Shown here: positions 53,595 through 63,488 of the stretch, in pieces
How the letters are laid out: each line of letters starts with the position of its first letter
How positions within the stretch are numbered: position 1 is the stretch's first letter
NCBI GenBank assembly: GCA_963772295.1
Contig: CAVYWO010000009.1
Span: 744,001 to 808,000, forward strand
From: AP-15 sp963772295
GTDB lineage: Bacteria; Pseudomonadota; Alphaproteobacteria; ATCC43930; CGMCC-115725
Length of the DNA stretch: 64,000 bases
Direction: 5' to 3'
Notes under the pieces: generated by a model
Seen by the model: the letters and a program-made list of their open reading frames with translations, nothing else
The model's database searches: none
What the model was told of the DNA's origin: nothing
Program-made: the position numbers and the translations under genes

Positions 53595-53801
53595 ATGCCG
53601 GAGAAGTGGTCGGATTACGTCGCTATGTTCATGGGTGCGCTGGCGGTGGGCTATCTCGTCTACGAAATCGATCGGCGACGACGCAAGTTGCATGACGTCT
53701 TCGATGTGCTTGACGAAGACGACGTGCACATCACGAAGAGGCTCGAAGACATGGTGGCGAGCGGCGAGCTTCAGCCCTACGCCGGAACCGCGCTCGCTTG
53801 A
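53595..53801 (+). CDS. Small one-TM protein of the ATPase cluster
   Basis: The 68-residue protein follows GCAGGAGAGGTCGGG. It has one membrane helix (DYVAMFMGALAVGYLVYEID) followed by RRRRKLHDVFDVLDEDDVHI and a charged tail. It resembles the small proteins found beside HMA-type ATPases in other bacteria (such as DUF5132), but the family assignment is uncertain. Its stop overlaps the TTG start of the ATPase homologue, so translation is probably coupled. Confidence 0.65.
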   Translation: MPEKWSDYVAMFMGALAVGYLVYEIDRRRRKLHDVFDVLDEDDVHITKRLEDMVASGELQPYAGTALA

Positions 53802-56154
53802 CCGCAGGGGTCGCGCGCGCGTCCGCGAGATCCCGTCCGGGCATCCTCGAGGTTACCGACGAGCGGGTTTTCGGGCCGGGCGGCAAGGCGCTGGCGCGGC
53901 GCTTTGCGCGCCGCGTTTTGGGGTTTGATGAGGTCCGCACACTGGTGCTCGACCCGGCCCGGGCGACCGCGACGGTGAACTACCGCTTGGCGAACGGCGT
54001 CGCGGATACCTTCCCGATTCGGCTCGCCGATGCCGTCGCAAAGAGCCCTGCCGCAAGCGTGAGCGAAACCGAGCTGCCGCACTGGACCGATGGCGAGCCG
54101 GTTACCCTCTATCGGCACGCCGGTGTCATTTCGATCTTCGCAGAGCTGAACATGGCGAATGGCTGCCTGACGGCACGCCACCCGGCATTGGAAAGCAATC
54201 CACCAGCCGCGCGTCGGGTCGAAGTAGCACTGCGGGCCTTGCCAGGGGTGATCGAGGTTGCCGCGAACGCACAGCTGCATGTGCGCTTCGATCCGAATGC
54301 CGTTGCGGCACCGCAGCTGATCCGGATCGCAGAGCACGAGGTCCTCGAGCGAGAGACCATACACCCAGTCCCCTCGCCAGAGCCGGTGAATTTCCAACTC
54401 GAGAACATCATGGTCGGCGCTGCCGCCGTCGGCGAATTCGTCCTGCCTCTGATGGCGCCGGTCGTCTCGGGCCTGCTGGTCCTCGCCAGCCTCGGGACCT
54501 TTGGCGCCGCCGCTTCTCAACTTCGCGAGCGCAGGATAGGCCTCCCGCTGCTGTACAGCTGTGCCGTCGGCGCGAGGCTCGCCAGCGGCCAATTTCTGGC
54601 CGCCTCCTTGTTGTCGTGGTTGTTCCGCTACTGGGAACAGCGCTATCGACAGGATGTCGCGCTCGAGAACCGCAACTTGCTCGACGAAACCGCAGGCCTG
54701 CCCAAACAGGCGCGAGTTCTGACGGGCGAAGGATGCTGCGCCTCGTCCCCAGGGCGGAAGTGGCCCCCGGGCAGCAGGTTCGCGTCCTTGCCGGCGAGTA
54801 CGTCCCAATCGATGGTCGGGTGATTGCCGGCGCGGCGCTGGTGGATGAAGGTTTTCTCGCAGGACAGCCAGATCCGGGGCGCCGGTTTTCGGGCGATTTG
54901 GTCCTCGCCGGCAGCAGGCTGATGGCCGGCGCGCTCGATGTCGAGACGTTGCGCGCAGGCAACGATACGAGGGCGGCGCGGATCGTGCGGACGCTGATCG
55001 AGACCACAATCCCGACGGCGCATCCAGAGGCATTGAACCGGGATGCCCGGGATTTCGCCGGTCAGGCAGTGGCGCCGACATTGCTCGCCGCCGGCGCCGG
55101 GGTCGTCCTCGGCGGCGTGACGACCGCCGCCGCCATCCTGAGCCCCGATTATGCTTCGGCGGTTGGCCTTGCGACACCGCTCGAAAGGGTGCGCGGGAAC
55201 AAGTCCGCCCTCCGCCTGGGCGCTTTGATCCGTGCCGGCGACGCCTTGGGGCGGCTCGCCTCGGCGTCGTGGATCGTCCTCGATGACCACGAGGCATTGC
55301 ATCGGACCGGCTGCGAGGTCGCGGGGCTGGGCGCGACGCGGCTCGACGAGAAACGGCTGCTGCCTTTGATGGCTGCCGCCGGCGTCTGGCTCGGCGACGA
55401 GCGCGGACCGGCGCTCGTTCGCGCTTGCCGGGCGCGCGGGCTCGTCGTCCGGCGCGCCCAGCTGCGCGAGATCGACCGCGATGGCGTCGCCATTCGCCTT
55501 GGCGCGCATGACATCCGGCTGCGCGGGCGTCCGGTCGTCGCGGGGGCGTCGCCGCCGCCGCTGATGGTCGATGTGGACGGGGTGGAGGCAGCGGGCGTGC
55601 GCTTTCGCCGTACCGGGGTACCGGAGGCGGCCGAGACCATCCAGCGACTGCAGCGGGATGGTTTGCGCGTGTTGCTTGTATCCGAGCGGGCAGCCAACGC
55701 CGCCGCGCGCTTCGCAGGGCGGCTCGGCGTCGACCGGCATTGCGGCGTAATGCGGCGCGACGACAAGATTCGGCTGCTATGCGAACTGCGGCAACGGCGG
55801 ATCGCCGCGGCCTATATCGGCGATGCTCCGCTTGAAGCCTCGGTGGTTCGGGAAACGCAACTGTCGATTGCGCTGACGGGCGCCGACGGGCCCGGGCTTG
55901 GACCCGCGGACATCGTCCTGTTGCGATCGTCGCTTGCGCCGCTGCCGGCCCTATGCGCCCTTGCCCGCGACAGCGTGAGCCGGATGAAGCGGGTGCGGCA
56001 GATGGCACTCGCGCCCAATCTCTTCTCCGTCGCCGGTGCGTTCGTATTCGATTTCACTGCGATGGCTGCCGTGCTCATCTCGAATCTGGCTACGAGTGCG
56101 GTCTACAATCAGGCACGGCGCTCGCTTACCCGGGCGGTGAGCGCGCGATCATGA
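53798..56154 (+). pseudogene. Catalytically degenerate P-type ATPase homologue, frameshifted
   Basis: The first frame (from a TTG at 53798) gives an N-terminal region and an HMA-like domain (RRVEVALRALPGVIEVAANA), then membrane segments, up to about 54735. The second frame continues from PRAEVAPGQQVRVLAGEYVP to 56154. A one-base shift near 54735 would join them. Along the second part the family landmarks are recognisable but altered: VDEGFLAGQPDPG replaces TGES, WIVLDDHEALHRTG replaces DKTGT, and AAYIGDAPLEASVV replaces GDGIND. It therefore cannot form the phospho-aspartate. The long open frame suggests it was kept as a non-catalytic partner before the frameshift, or that the shift is a sequence error. 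Confidence 0.75.
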
Positions 56155-56164
56155 GGATTTCGGC

Positions 56165-56548
56165 ATGAGCGAAGCGGAGGCGAGGGAAGCGAGCGAGGGC
56201 CGCCCGCCGGGCGTGATCGATGCGCCTGCGTCGGGCAAGACCGTAATCCGGGCGCTGCCCACTTTGACGCAAACCGCGAGCCCGGCCGACGAAGAAGCCT
56301 TGCGGCGCTTCGTGCAGCTGCCGAAAGAGGCAGGCTGGCTTCTGATTACCGCGGGCGTGGTCGGGCTCGTCGTGCCGGGTATTCTTGGCACGCCGTTCCT
56401 GCTCGCGGGCGCCGCCGTGGTCGTGCCGGGCGGGCCAAGGCTGCTCTCGCGCTGGCTCGGCCGCGACCCGCCCAAAATCGTCCACTCCGCGGTGCGGCAA
56501 ATCGGTCGCTTTATCGACGACCTCGAGCGCCGCTATCCCCGCCGCTGA
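56165..56548 (+). CDS. Small membrane protein of unknown function
   Basis: This 127-residue protein begins 10 bp after the ATPase homologue. Residues 1-50 are polar. Then come RRFVQLPKEAGWLLITAGVV and VGLVVPGILGTPFLLAGAAV, a hydrophobic hairpin with two Pro-Gly turns, then VVPGGPRLLSRWLGRDPPKI and a basic end. It was not recognised as a named family. Its position suggests it belongs to the same transcript as the ATPase homologue. Confidence 0.65.
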   Translation: MSEAEAREASEGRPPGVIDAPASGKTVIRALPTLTQTASPADEEALRRFVQLPKEAGWLLITAGVVGLVVPGILGTPFLLAGAAVVVPGGPRLLSRWLGRDPPKIVHSAVRQIGRFIDDLERRYPRR

Positions 56549-56578
56549 ATTCCGCAGCGCAAAATTGGAGGCGCACAA

Positions 56579-56860
56579 ATGCCGACCACCCGCACATTTT
56601 CCGGCATCTCTACGGAGATCGTGGGCCGGATGAAGGAGTACGGGCGATCGCAATACGGTATCGTTTTCGATCCGCCCGAGGGTCCAAAGAGCACCGCCAC
56701 CAGCCAGACCCCGCTTGGCGAGTGCGTCGTCGAGTTCGCATACGACAGCCAGCGGGCCGAGCTTGCTTTGACCATTGTAAAGAAGCCGTGGCTGCTGCCG
56801 GAAAGCCTGCTGTGGAACAGCTTCCAGACGACCCTCGAGGCCTGCCGCGACAAAACTTAG
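56579..56860 (+). CDS. Small soluble protein of unknown function, two-copy family (intact copy)
   Basis: The 93-residue protein starts MPTTRTFSGISTEIVGRMKE and contains GRSQYGIVFDPPEGPKSTAT and SQTPLGECVVEFAYDSQRAE. A second, damaged copy lies at 63489-63741 with the same core (KEY-x-RSQ-x2-IVFDP and STATSQTPLGE). No known family was recalled. It has no signal or membrane helix. It lies 30 bp after the previous gene, in the tail of the cation-transport island. Confidence 0.6.
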   Translation: MPTTRTFSGISTEIVGRMKEYGRSQYGIVFDPPEGPKSTATSQTPLGECVVEFAYDSQRAELALTIVKKPWLLPESLLWNSFQTTLEACRDKT

Positions 56861-57004
56861 GGCGTGTCGTCAATTGGCAGCCTCGAAGGTGCACAGAATG
56901 CAGCTGCGGGGCGACGGTCAGGCCGAGGTCGGAGATGACCGCCGGCGCTTGTCGCCGCCGGCCTGCTGGGGCAAAGAGAAGGGCTGAATTGCCAGGAGGT
57001 TCCA

Positions 57005-57355
57005 ATGGGGCCGAGGATCGTTGTCGGCGTGTTCGAATCCAAGGGTATTGCCGAGGATGCGTGCAACCGTCTCAAGACCGAGGGGGTGGCGGCTGCCGAT
57101 ATCGTTCTCAAAGTGCTGAAGGAAATCGGCCCGGTTCCGGAAACGATGGAACCTGAGCTCGAAGCCGGGTTTCTCGGCCCGTTTATCCTCGGCAATTTTC
57201 GCGATAGTTTTGCCCACTACATCCGCAACGGAGAGACGCTCGTCTGCGTCCAGGCGCCGACCGATGCGCTGGTCGAGACGGCGGCCGCGGTTCTGAAACT
57301 GTACACCCCGATCGAGGTCAAGGTCGTGCCGATGGCCGAGAACCCCGCTCGGTGA
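57005..57355 (+). CDS. Small protein of unknown function
   Basis: The start at 57005 follows CAGGAGGTTCCA. The 116-residue protein begins GPRIVVGVFESKGIAEDACN and contains RLKTEGVAAADIVLKVLKEI and NGETLVCVQAPTDALVETAA, a mixed alpha/beta pattern like stress-related ferredoxin-fold domains, but no family was assigned. It ends convergent with the minus-strand membrane-protein gene, 37 bp between stops. It is the last rightward gene of the island. Confidence 0.65.
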   Translation: MGPRIVVGVFESKGIAEDACNRLKTEGVAAADIVLKVLKEIGPVPETMEPELEAGFLGPFILGNFRDSFAHYIRNGETLVCVQAPTDALVETAAAVLKLYTPIEVKVVPMAENPAR

Positions 57356-57392
57356 TCCCGGGTCGATGCGGCGCTCGGGGCAGCTTCCGGCA

Positions 57393-58152
57393 TCAGGCAA
57401 GGCGGCGCGCTGGTGGTTCGCGCGCGAGCCGCCGCATAATACCAATCAACTCGGTGTGTGCGATGTTGGTCGGATCGCCGAATTCGTCGACCGAGTGGGC
57501 ATCGGCCAGTCGGCTCAGGCGGAGAAGTTCGCGAATGCGCTGCCGTCGGTTGAGCTGCAGCTCGGAGGGGCGGTAAGTGAACAGAATCCGTCGCAACTCG
57601 CCGCCGCCGAACAGATAATTGAACTCGGCGGCGGTGACGTAGACAAAAAACAGAACCAGGATCCAGATCTGGACCGCCGCGAAGTGGTGCCAGGAGAACG
57701 TGGTGATCAGGTGCGGCAGGAAGCTCCCGAGCGGATGGTGCTGGACGAGCCAGAACCGGACGAACTCTTCGAGCAGGCGGGCGACGAACACCACCGCCCA
57801 ATAGACGATGGTCTTGAACAGGATCGGCTGGATCAGCGGTGCGCGATCGTACCGGCGAATGAACGACATGGCGTCGGCAACGAGGACCGATTTTGCGACG
57901 ATGAGGGCTCCGCCAGTCGCGAGCATGAAGTTGCCGACGGCAACGGAATAGTCGGCGAGAATCAGAATTCGTCGTCAGTACGATCAGGTTGAAGCCGACA
58001 AAAAAGAAGATCGTCGGCGGTAGGATCTCGTAGAATTCATTCAGCAACCAGGCGCCGGCGGACCGAACACCCGATGCATGCGCCGGCGCCGCGGCGGTTG
58101 CCTGATTGTTGGAAGATATCCTCGTGTCGCCGGCGACCGTCTCATCCTTCAT
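57393..58152 (-). pseudogene. Membrane protein of unknown function, frameshifted
   Basis: The N-terminal frame reads AWLLNEFYEILPPTIFFFVG, FNLIVLTTN, then loses sense near 57965. The next frame supplies LILADYSVAVGNFMLATGGA, then LIVAKSVLVADAMSF, two more helices (LFKTIVYWAVVFVARLLEEF, FAAVQIWILVLFFVYVTAAE) and a charged end. A one-base change joins them into a four-helix protein of about 250 residues. The family was not recognised. It is the last gene of the minus-strand sulfatase run, 63 bp after the DUF202 gene. Confidence 0.65.
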
Positions 58153-58214
58153 AAGCTGTCCTTTTCCCTTATATCTGCGGCCGTTCCGGGTCGCCTACGC
58201 GCAGCCGTGGGCGT

Positions 58215-58649
58215 TCAGGTGAGACGGAACAGCACGGTGAACAAGGCGAAGAGACCGATGATGATAAGGAGAGCCGCAACCGCCATGACCGGCGATTGCA
58301 TTCCCTCCGGCGTGCCGGCGAGCGGCGCGAACGATCCACCCCGCAGCTAGCGAACCGTCCACCGGTACTGCCAAATTGAGATCACGAGCGCCAGGATGCC
58401 GCACGAAATCAGCGCCAACCCCAGATATTCCGGCGCGTGTGGAAGATATGCGGGGCGGGTTCCCGGGATCTGTTCGAGGTGGGTGATGTATTGAACGATC
58501 GCGAACCCGAAGCCGATCAGTGCGACGGCGGTGCGCAGCCACGACATCATCGTGCGTTCGAGGCTGAGGCGGGTGCGGATCCAGCTGAAATGACTGTCTG
58601 CGGTTGTCCTTACCTCGAACCTGCCGGCGCTCGGGGGCGGATCTGCCAT
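58215..58649 (-). pseudogene. DUF202 membrane protein interrupted by an in-frame amber codon
   Basis: The first 100 codons give DUF202 helices 1 and 2 (FSWIRTRLSLERTMMSWLRT, then AVALIGFGFAIVQYITHLEQ, and YLGLALISCGILALVISIWQ). A TAG at 58347-58349 stops it, yet the same frame then continues GGSFAPLAGTPEGMQSPVMA and a third helix (VAALLIIIGLFALFTVLFRL). The intact paralogue at 62711-63142 has the matching third helix starting MQPITVTVAIVLL, so the TAG cuts a normal three-helix protein. One base change would repair it. It lies just downstream of the arylsulfatase gene. Confidence 0.78.
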
Positions 58650-58736
58650 GGCGGTGCCCTTTGCCGAGGGTTCAAGGCTGAACCGTGGTGACGGGAGCCA
58701 CGGCTTCGGCGGCTCCCCTCACCGTTCCCGATGCGA

Positions 58737-61111
58737 CTACTGCCGGGCCATGGCGATACGGATGGCCTCCTCCGGCGAGACGAGGTGATCAAAGCTCTCG
58801 GCCGCCTCGCCGATGGCGAGCTGCACCCCCTTGACCGTTCCGTTGAAAGCATTGCCGCGCGAGCCGTAGTCCGGGGACACGGGGGCGCCGCTGTCCTCGC
58901 CGATGTCGCAGCCGTCGTCGGCGGAGAAGATCATCGCCTGCGTCATCGGGATGGCCCCTTCGCCGACCTTCTCGCCGTCGACATAGAGCGTCACCTGGCC
59001 GCCCTTGCCGAGACCGCCGCCGGCATAGGCAAACTCCATGCGTACCTGGTGCTCGCCCGCCGGCAATGCCCGCGCGGCTTCAACGTAGAAGTAATTCACC
59101 CCAGCCACGTTGTAGCAGTATTTGAGCTTGCCGTTCTTCGCGTAGAACTCCAGCCGCCGATGTTGGCGCCCTGGGCGATGATCACGCCCTCGGCCCCCTT
59201 TTCCGGGACCTCGATCTCGGCGGTGACGGAGTGGGACTTGTTTTTAAGGTTCAGAACGCAGTTCTCCGAGAGGCGCCCCATGCCGCCGAACAGCAGCTGG
59301 GTCTTCCCTTTGATCAGCACCGGCCTGCCGGCGGTGTCCGGATTCAATTTCTCGGCAACCCGGTCGTCGATCGGCAACACGTTGTAGCGCGGCGCCTCGA
59401 TCAGCCACAGCCGCTGCAGCTCCCGGAGCTTTTCCGGCATTTGCTTGGCGAGATCGTTGGCCTGGCTCCAGTCCTTGCTGGTGTCGTAGAGCTCCCAGAC
59501 GTCGTCGTCGAGGGGCACGGTCTGCTGGCCCATGAGCAGCCACGGGGTGCGGTGCTTCGTCACGGCGGTCCAGCCCTTGTGATAGATGCCGCGGTTGCCG
59601 AACATTTCGAAGTACTGCGTCTCGCGCCGCTCAGCGGCGTTGGCGTCGTCGAACGAGTAGAGCATGCTGACGCCCTCGATCGGCTTCTGCTGGACGCCGT
59701 TGACCGAGACCGGCTCGGGCAGCCCGGCGGCTTCGAGGATCGTCGGCGCCACGTCGATGACGTGGTGGAATTGCGAGCGGATTTCGCCTTTGGCCTTGAT
59801 GCCGTTGGGCCAGTGCACGACGAGACCGTTGCGGGTGCCGCCCCAATGCGAGGCGACCTGCTTCGTCCACTGGTAAGGGGTATTCATTGCATGCCCCCAG
59901 CCCACGGCGTAGTGGTTGTAGGATTCCGGTCCGCCGAGCTTTTCGTACCGTTCCATCAGGAATTCCGGGGTCTCCAAGGCCGCCAGGCCGTTGAAGTTGG
60001 CCATCTCGTTATAGGCGCCGTGCAACGTGCCCTCGGCCGAGGCGCCGTTGTCGCCGGTGATGTAGTAGACGAGCGTGTCGTCGAGGATGTTGAGCCTCGT
60101 CAAGGTGTCGATCAGGCGTCCGATATGGTGGTCGGTGTACTCGAGGAACCCGGCATAGACCTCCATCTGGCGGCGCAGGATCGGCTTTAGCGCCTCCGGC
60201 ATCTCGTCCCAAGCCGGGATCTCGGCGTGGCGCGCGGTAAGCCGGCAGTCCGACGGGATCACCCCCAGCGCCTTCTGCCGGGCGATCGTCTCCTCGCGCA
60301 GCTTGTCCCAGCCCTGGTCGAACTTGCCCTTGTACTTGTCGGCCCACTCTTTCGGCACATGGTGCGGCGCATGGGTCGCACCCGGCGCGAAATAGACGAA
60401 GAAGGGCTTGTCGGGCGCCAGCGCCTTTTGCTGCGCGACCCAGGCGATCGCCTTGTCGGTCATGTCCGCCATGAGGTGGTAGCCCTCTTCGGGCGTCTTC
60501 TTCGGCTCGACCGGCGTGGTGCCCTCGTGCAAGGTCGGGTACCATTGGTTCGCCTCGCCGCCGATGAAACCGTAGAAGTATTCGAACCCGCCGCCGCCCG
60601 ATGGCCATTGGTCGAACGGTCCGATCGGGCTCGTCTGCCACACCGGCACTTCGTGGCATTTGCCGAACTGCGCGGTCGAGTAGCCGTTGAGCTTCAGCGT
60701 CCGGGCGAGCGGCGAGATGGTATTGGGCAACACCGAGTTGTAGCCCGGCGCACCGGTGGCGACCTCGGTGATCCCGCCCATCCCGGCGGAGTGGTGGTTG
60801 CGCCCGGTCAGCAGCGCGGCCCGCGTCGGCGAGCAGAGGGCGGTGGTGTGGAAGCGGTTGTACTTCAGCCCACCCGCCGCCAGCTTCTCGGCGTTCGGCG
60901 TCTGGCAGGGGCCGCCAAAGGCGCTGTTGGAACCGAACCCGGCATCGTCGATCAGGATGAGCAGCACATTGGGCGCGCCCTTGGGCGGGCGCAACTGCTC
61001 GATTGGCGGGAATTTGGTGTCCGGATCCCTCGCATCATAGGTGATCAACCCGGTTCGCTCCGGCGTGGCGATCGGGAGATGCGAACGGTGTTTCTTGTCT
61101 TCGCTGCTCAT
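58737..61111 (-). pseudogene. Arylsulfatase with a C-terminal frameshift
   Basis: From the ATG at 61111 the protein is a large type I sulfatase. NVLLILIDDAGFGSNSAFGG carries metal ligands, and TALCSPTRAALLTGRNHHS holds the CxPxR formylglycine site. FVYFAPGATHAPHHVP, YYITGDNGASAEG and QVASHWGGTRNGLVVHWP follow. Near 59149 a base is lost (GGCTGGAGTTC where GGCTGGGAGTTC is expected). The frame then ends after about 20 wrong residues, while the correct C-terminal domain (YFYVEAARALPAGEHQVRME to 58737) continues in another frame. The catalytic domain is complete. The enzyme needs the formylglycine-generating protein encoded just upstream. Confidence 0.85.
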
Positions 61112-61164
61112 GGTCTGATCCTCCTTTTTGCGTGGTGGGTCCGAAGACGAGAACGTCGGTGCTT

Positions 61165-61667
61165 TCACGAGATCCGATGCGGGGGTGGGTTACCGAGCCA
61201 CCGGCGCGCGATCCGCGCCGCCGGCCCGCGGAGGATCAGGTACGGGATAAATGCGAGCAGCAATGCGACGACGACCGCCTCGTTCGGATAGAACCTCTTG
61301 AGTACGATGACCTGGTAGACCGCATCCACAGCGATTCCGAGGAGAATGATCCTGGCGGTCGCGTTCAATCCCTCCTGCAGGCGTTCGACGCGCTTGCCTG
61401 GGTTGCCGATCACGGTCCAAAAATACGGCGAGCGACCCGTCCGCGTGTCCTTGAGACCATCGCGGACTGCGACGACCGCCGCCATCAGCGGCTGCAGAAT
61501 AAAGCGGAACCGCAGCGGCGCGCCGGGCTTCTCGACCAGGTCGCGCCAAATGTGGCGGAAGGTTGCGACGGTAACGCCATGCCACACGACGCCGGCGACG
61601 ATCAGCGCGATGATAAAGGCGACAGCTTCGCCAGCAGGCTCAGTTTCTGCGGATGGTCATCCGGCAT
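61165..61667 (-). CDS. Membrane protein of the sulfatase operon, start region possibly frameshifted
   Basis: The body reads FIIALIVAGVVWHGVTVATF, RDLVEKPGAPLRFRFILQPL, TGRSPYFWTVIGNPGKRVER and VVVALLLAFIPYLILRGPAA, a two- or three-helix inner-membrane protein. The best start (ATG at 61667 after AGGGGGAGG) gives MPDDHP in a different frame from the body, one base out. The body frame itself offers only a GTG at 61587. So either the gene starts at that GTG or a single-base loss near 61650 has broken it. It lies between the sulfatase and the formylglycine-generating gene. Function is unknown. Confidence 0.65.
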
Positions 61668-61689
61668 CGCGCCTCCCCCTTGCCGGGTG

Positions 61690-62667
61690 TCAGGTTCTCA
61701 CGACACAGCGGAAACCGACATGGCTCGTCGAGGTGTCCACCGGCTCGGGATGGCGCGCGGCCGGGCGGTAACGGCGACAGTAATTCGGCGCACACAGGTG
61801 CGAACCGCCCTTGAGCACCTTGCGCGGGATCCTGATTTCGGGCTGGCAGGGATCATGGCTCGCATCCTCACGGCCGCCCCGCGGATCGATCGGGATGCAG
61901 CAGGCCTTGTCAGGATCGGCCTCGTGCCCGGGTGAGTACCAGTCGCTGGTCCATTCCCACACATTGCCGATCATGTCGTAGAGGCCGTAGCCGTTCGGCG
62001 GGAACGAGGTCACCGGCGAGGTGCGCTCATATCCGTCAAGCCTGAGGTTTTCGTGGGGAAACCTGCCCTGCCAGGTGTTTGCCATCTGCCTGCCGCTCGG
62101 GGTGAATTCATCTCCCCAGGCGAACTCGGCGCCGTCGAGCCCGCCGCGCGCGGCAAACTCCCATTCCGCCTCGGTCGGCAGGTCCTTTCCCGCCCATTTT
62201 GCGTAAGTCAAGGCGTCGCGGTAGGCGACATGGACGACGGGATGGTCGTTCAGCCCGCTGAGCGAACTGCGCGGTCCGTAGGGCCGCCTCCAGTTGGCGC
62301 CAAACTTGAACGTCCACCACTGGCTCCAGTCGCGCAGATCGTCGATCCGACGCTTTGGCGGGTTGAAAACCAGGGAGCCGGGTTTGAGCATGTTCGGCAG
62401 GGCGCCGGGATAGTCCTTCGGATCGGGCGCGATCTCGGCGAAGGTGACATGGTCGGTTGCGCGGACGAACTCGCGGAATTTGCGATTCGTCACCGGAGCG
62501 CGATCGATCCAGAAGGCGCCGACCGTCACGCGATGGACCGGCGCCTCTTCCTTGTAATGCTTGTCCGACCCCATGCGGAAGGTGCCGCCGGGAACCCAGA
62601 TCATATCGGCGTGGGCCGCGGCCGCATCCTGCGGCCGAACCGGCGTGATAGCGGTATCGATGGTCAT
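61690..62667 (-). CDS. Formylglycine-generating enzyme family protein (sulfatase activator)
   Basis: The 325-residue protein matches the SUMF1/FGE fold. DMIWVPGGTFRMGSDKHYKE near the N-terminus, APVTNRKFREFVRAT, DLPTEAEWEFAARGGLDGAE, GLYDMIGNVWEWTSDWY, and VLKGGSHLCAPNYCRRYRPA with the paired Cys that bind copper and oxidise the sulfatase Cys. The C-terminal HVGFRCVV is also typical. It converts the CxPxR Cys of sulfatases into formylglycine. Its place upstream of the arylsulfatase gene on the same strand makes that enzyme its likely client. Confidence 0.92.
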   Translation of the reverse strand: MTIDTAITPVRPQDAAAAHADMIWVPGGTFRMGSDKHYKEEAPVHRVTVGAFWIDRAPVTNRKFREFVRATDHVTFAEIAPDPKDYPGALPNMLKPGSLVFNPPKRRIDDLRDWSQWWTFKFGANWRRPYGPRSSLSGLNDHPVVHVAYRDALTYAKWAGKDLPTEAEWEFAARGGLDGAEFAWGDEFTPSGRQMANTWQGRFPHENLRLDGYERTSPVTSFPPNGYGLYDMIGNVWEWTSDWYSPGHEADPDKACCIPIDPRGGREDASHDPCQPEIRIPRKVLKGGSHLCAPNYCRRYRPAARHPEPVDTSTSHVGFRCVVRT

Positions 62668-62710
62668 GGTGAGCAGCCTGCCAATACCGATGGATGCCCC
62701 AACAGGGCGG

Positions 62711-63142
62711 TCACAAAAGGATCCCGACAAGGCCGAATGCGCCGATCACCAGCAGCACGATCGCTACCGTCACCGTGATCGGTTGCATCGCATTGTAAGC
62801 ATAATCCGGAGCGTCGAGCCGCGGCAAAATGCGGGTGTGCTGAATGATTGCAGCAATCAGAGCGAGCATCCCGAGGCCGATAAAGCAGCTGCCGAAAATC
62901 AAGGTGCTGCGGATCGGATCGACGGGGTCGCGGATTCCGGCCGACTTCAGATAGTCGTAGGCCTTGCCGATCCCGAACCCGAACCCGATAAGCGAGAGGG
63001 AGGTGCGGATCCATGCCATCAAGGTCCGGTCCGCCGGCAAGCGATTGCGCTCCTTGGTGAGCTCGGTGGCCGTGTTCCGTCCAGAGGGGGCACCGCCCGC
63101 CGTCGATGCCGGCTCCCGCCCGAGAGTCTGGTTCCCGCTCAT
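62711..63142 (-). CDS. DUF202 membrane protein (intact paralogue)
   Basis: This 143-residue protein has a polar N-terminus, DRTLMAWIRTSLSLIGFGFG (the DUF202 hallmark), and three helices ending MQPITVTVAIVLLVIGAFGL. Family members are small inner-membrane proteins (YidH type) of unknown function. It lies 43 bp upstream of the formylglycine-generating enzyme gene on the same strand, and a second, amber-interrupted DUF202 gene lies downstream of the sulfatase, so the operon is bracketed by two paralogues. Confidence 0.88.
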   Translation of the reverse strand: MSGNQTLGREPASTAGGAPSGRNTATELTKERNRLPADRTLMAWIRTSLSLIGFGFGIGKAYDYLKSAGIRDPVDPIRSTLIFGSCFIGLGMLALIAAIIQHTRILPRLDAPDYAYNAMQPITVTVAIVLLVIGAFGLVGILL

Positions 63143-63488
63143 CGCGCATCACCGGCAAGATCGCCACCCTGACGATATTACTCGCTGACACCGGCGGAGA
63201 TCGCGGCGGAAGAGATCGGCGTGATCAAAACCGAGCCGGGTGGCGCGAACGCGCGTCGATCTCTCCGATGCCCCCCGTTCGCTTGCGGTCCAGGCCACAC
63301 CGCGACCGCTGCCAGCCAGCCGAGGGATGCGATTGGCCGAACCGACGCGAGAGGAACGCGTCGCCGACGAAGATACCGTGATCCGTCGCGGGCGTGGTCG
63401 GGCTCGCCGATCTCGAGCCCCATTACGCGTCGAGGCGAATTTGCTCTGGCGACGCACAGATTTCTGGTTGAATATAAGAAGCCCGCCG

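Noticed and set aside
54700..54760. Programmed frameshift in the ATPase homologue
   Set aside because: No slippery heptamer or stimulatory stem was seen at the junction; mutation or sequence error is likelier.
58347..58349. TAG read as pyrrolysine in the DUF202 gene
   Set aside because: No pyl genes or related context are visible, and DUF202 proteins have no known recoded residue; nonsense mutation is simpler.
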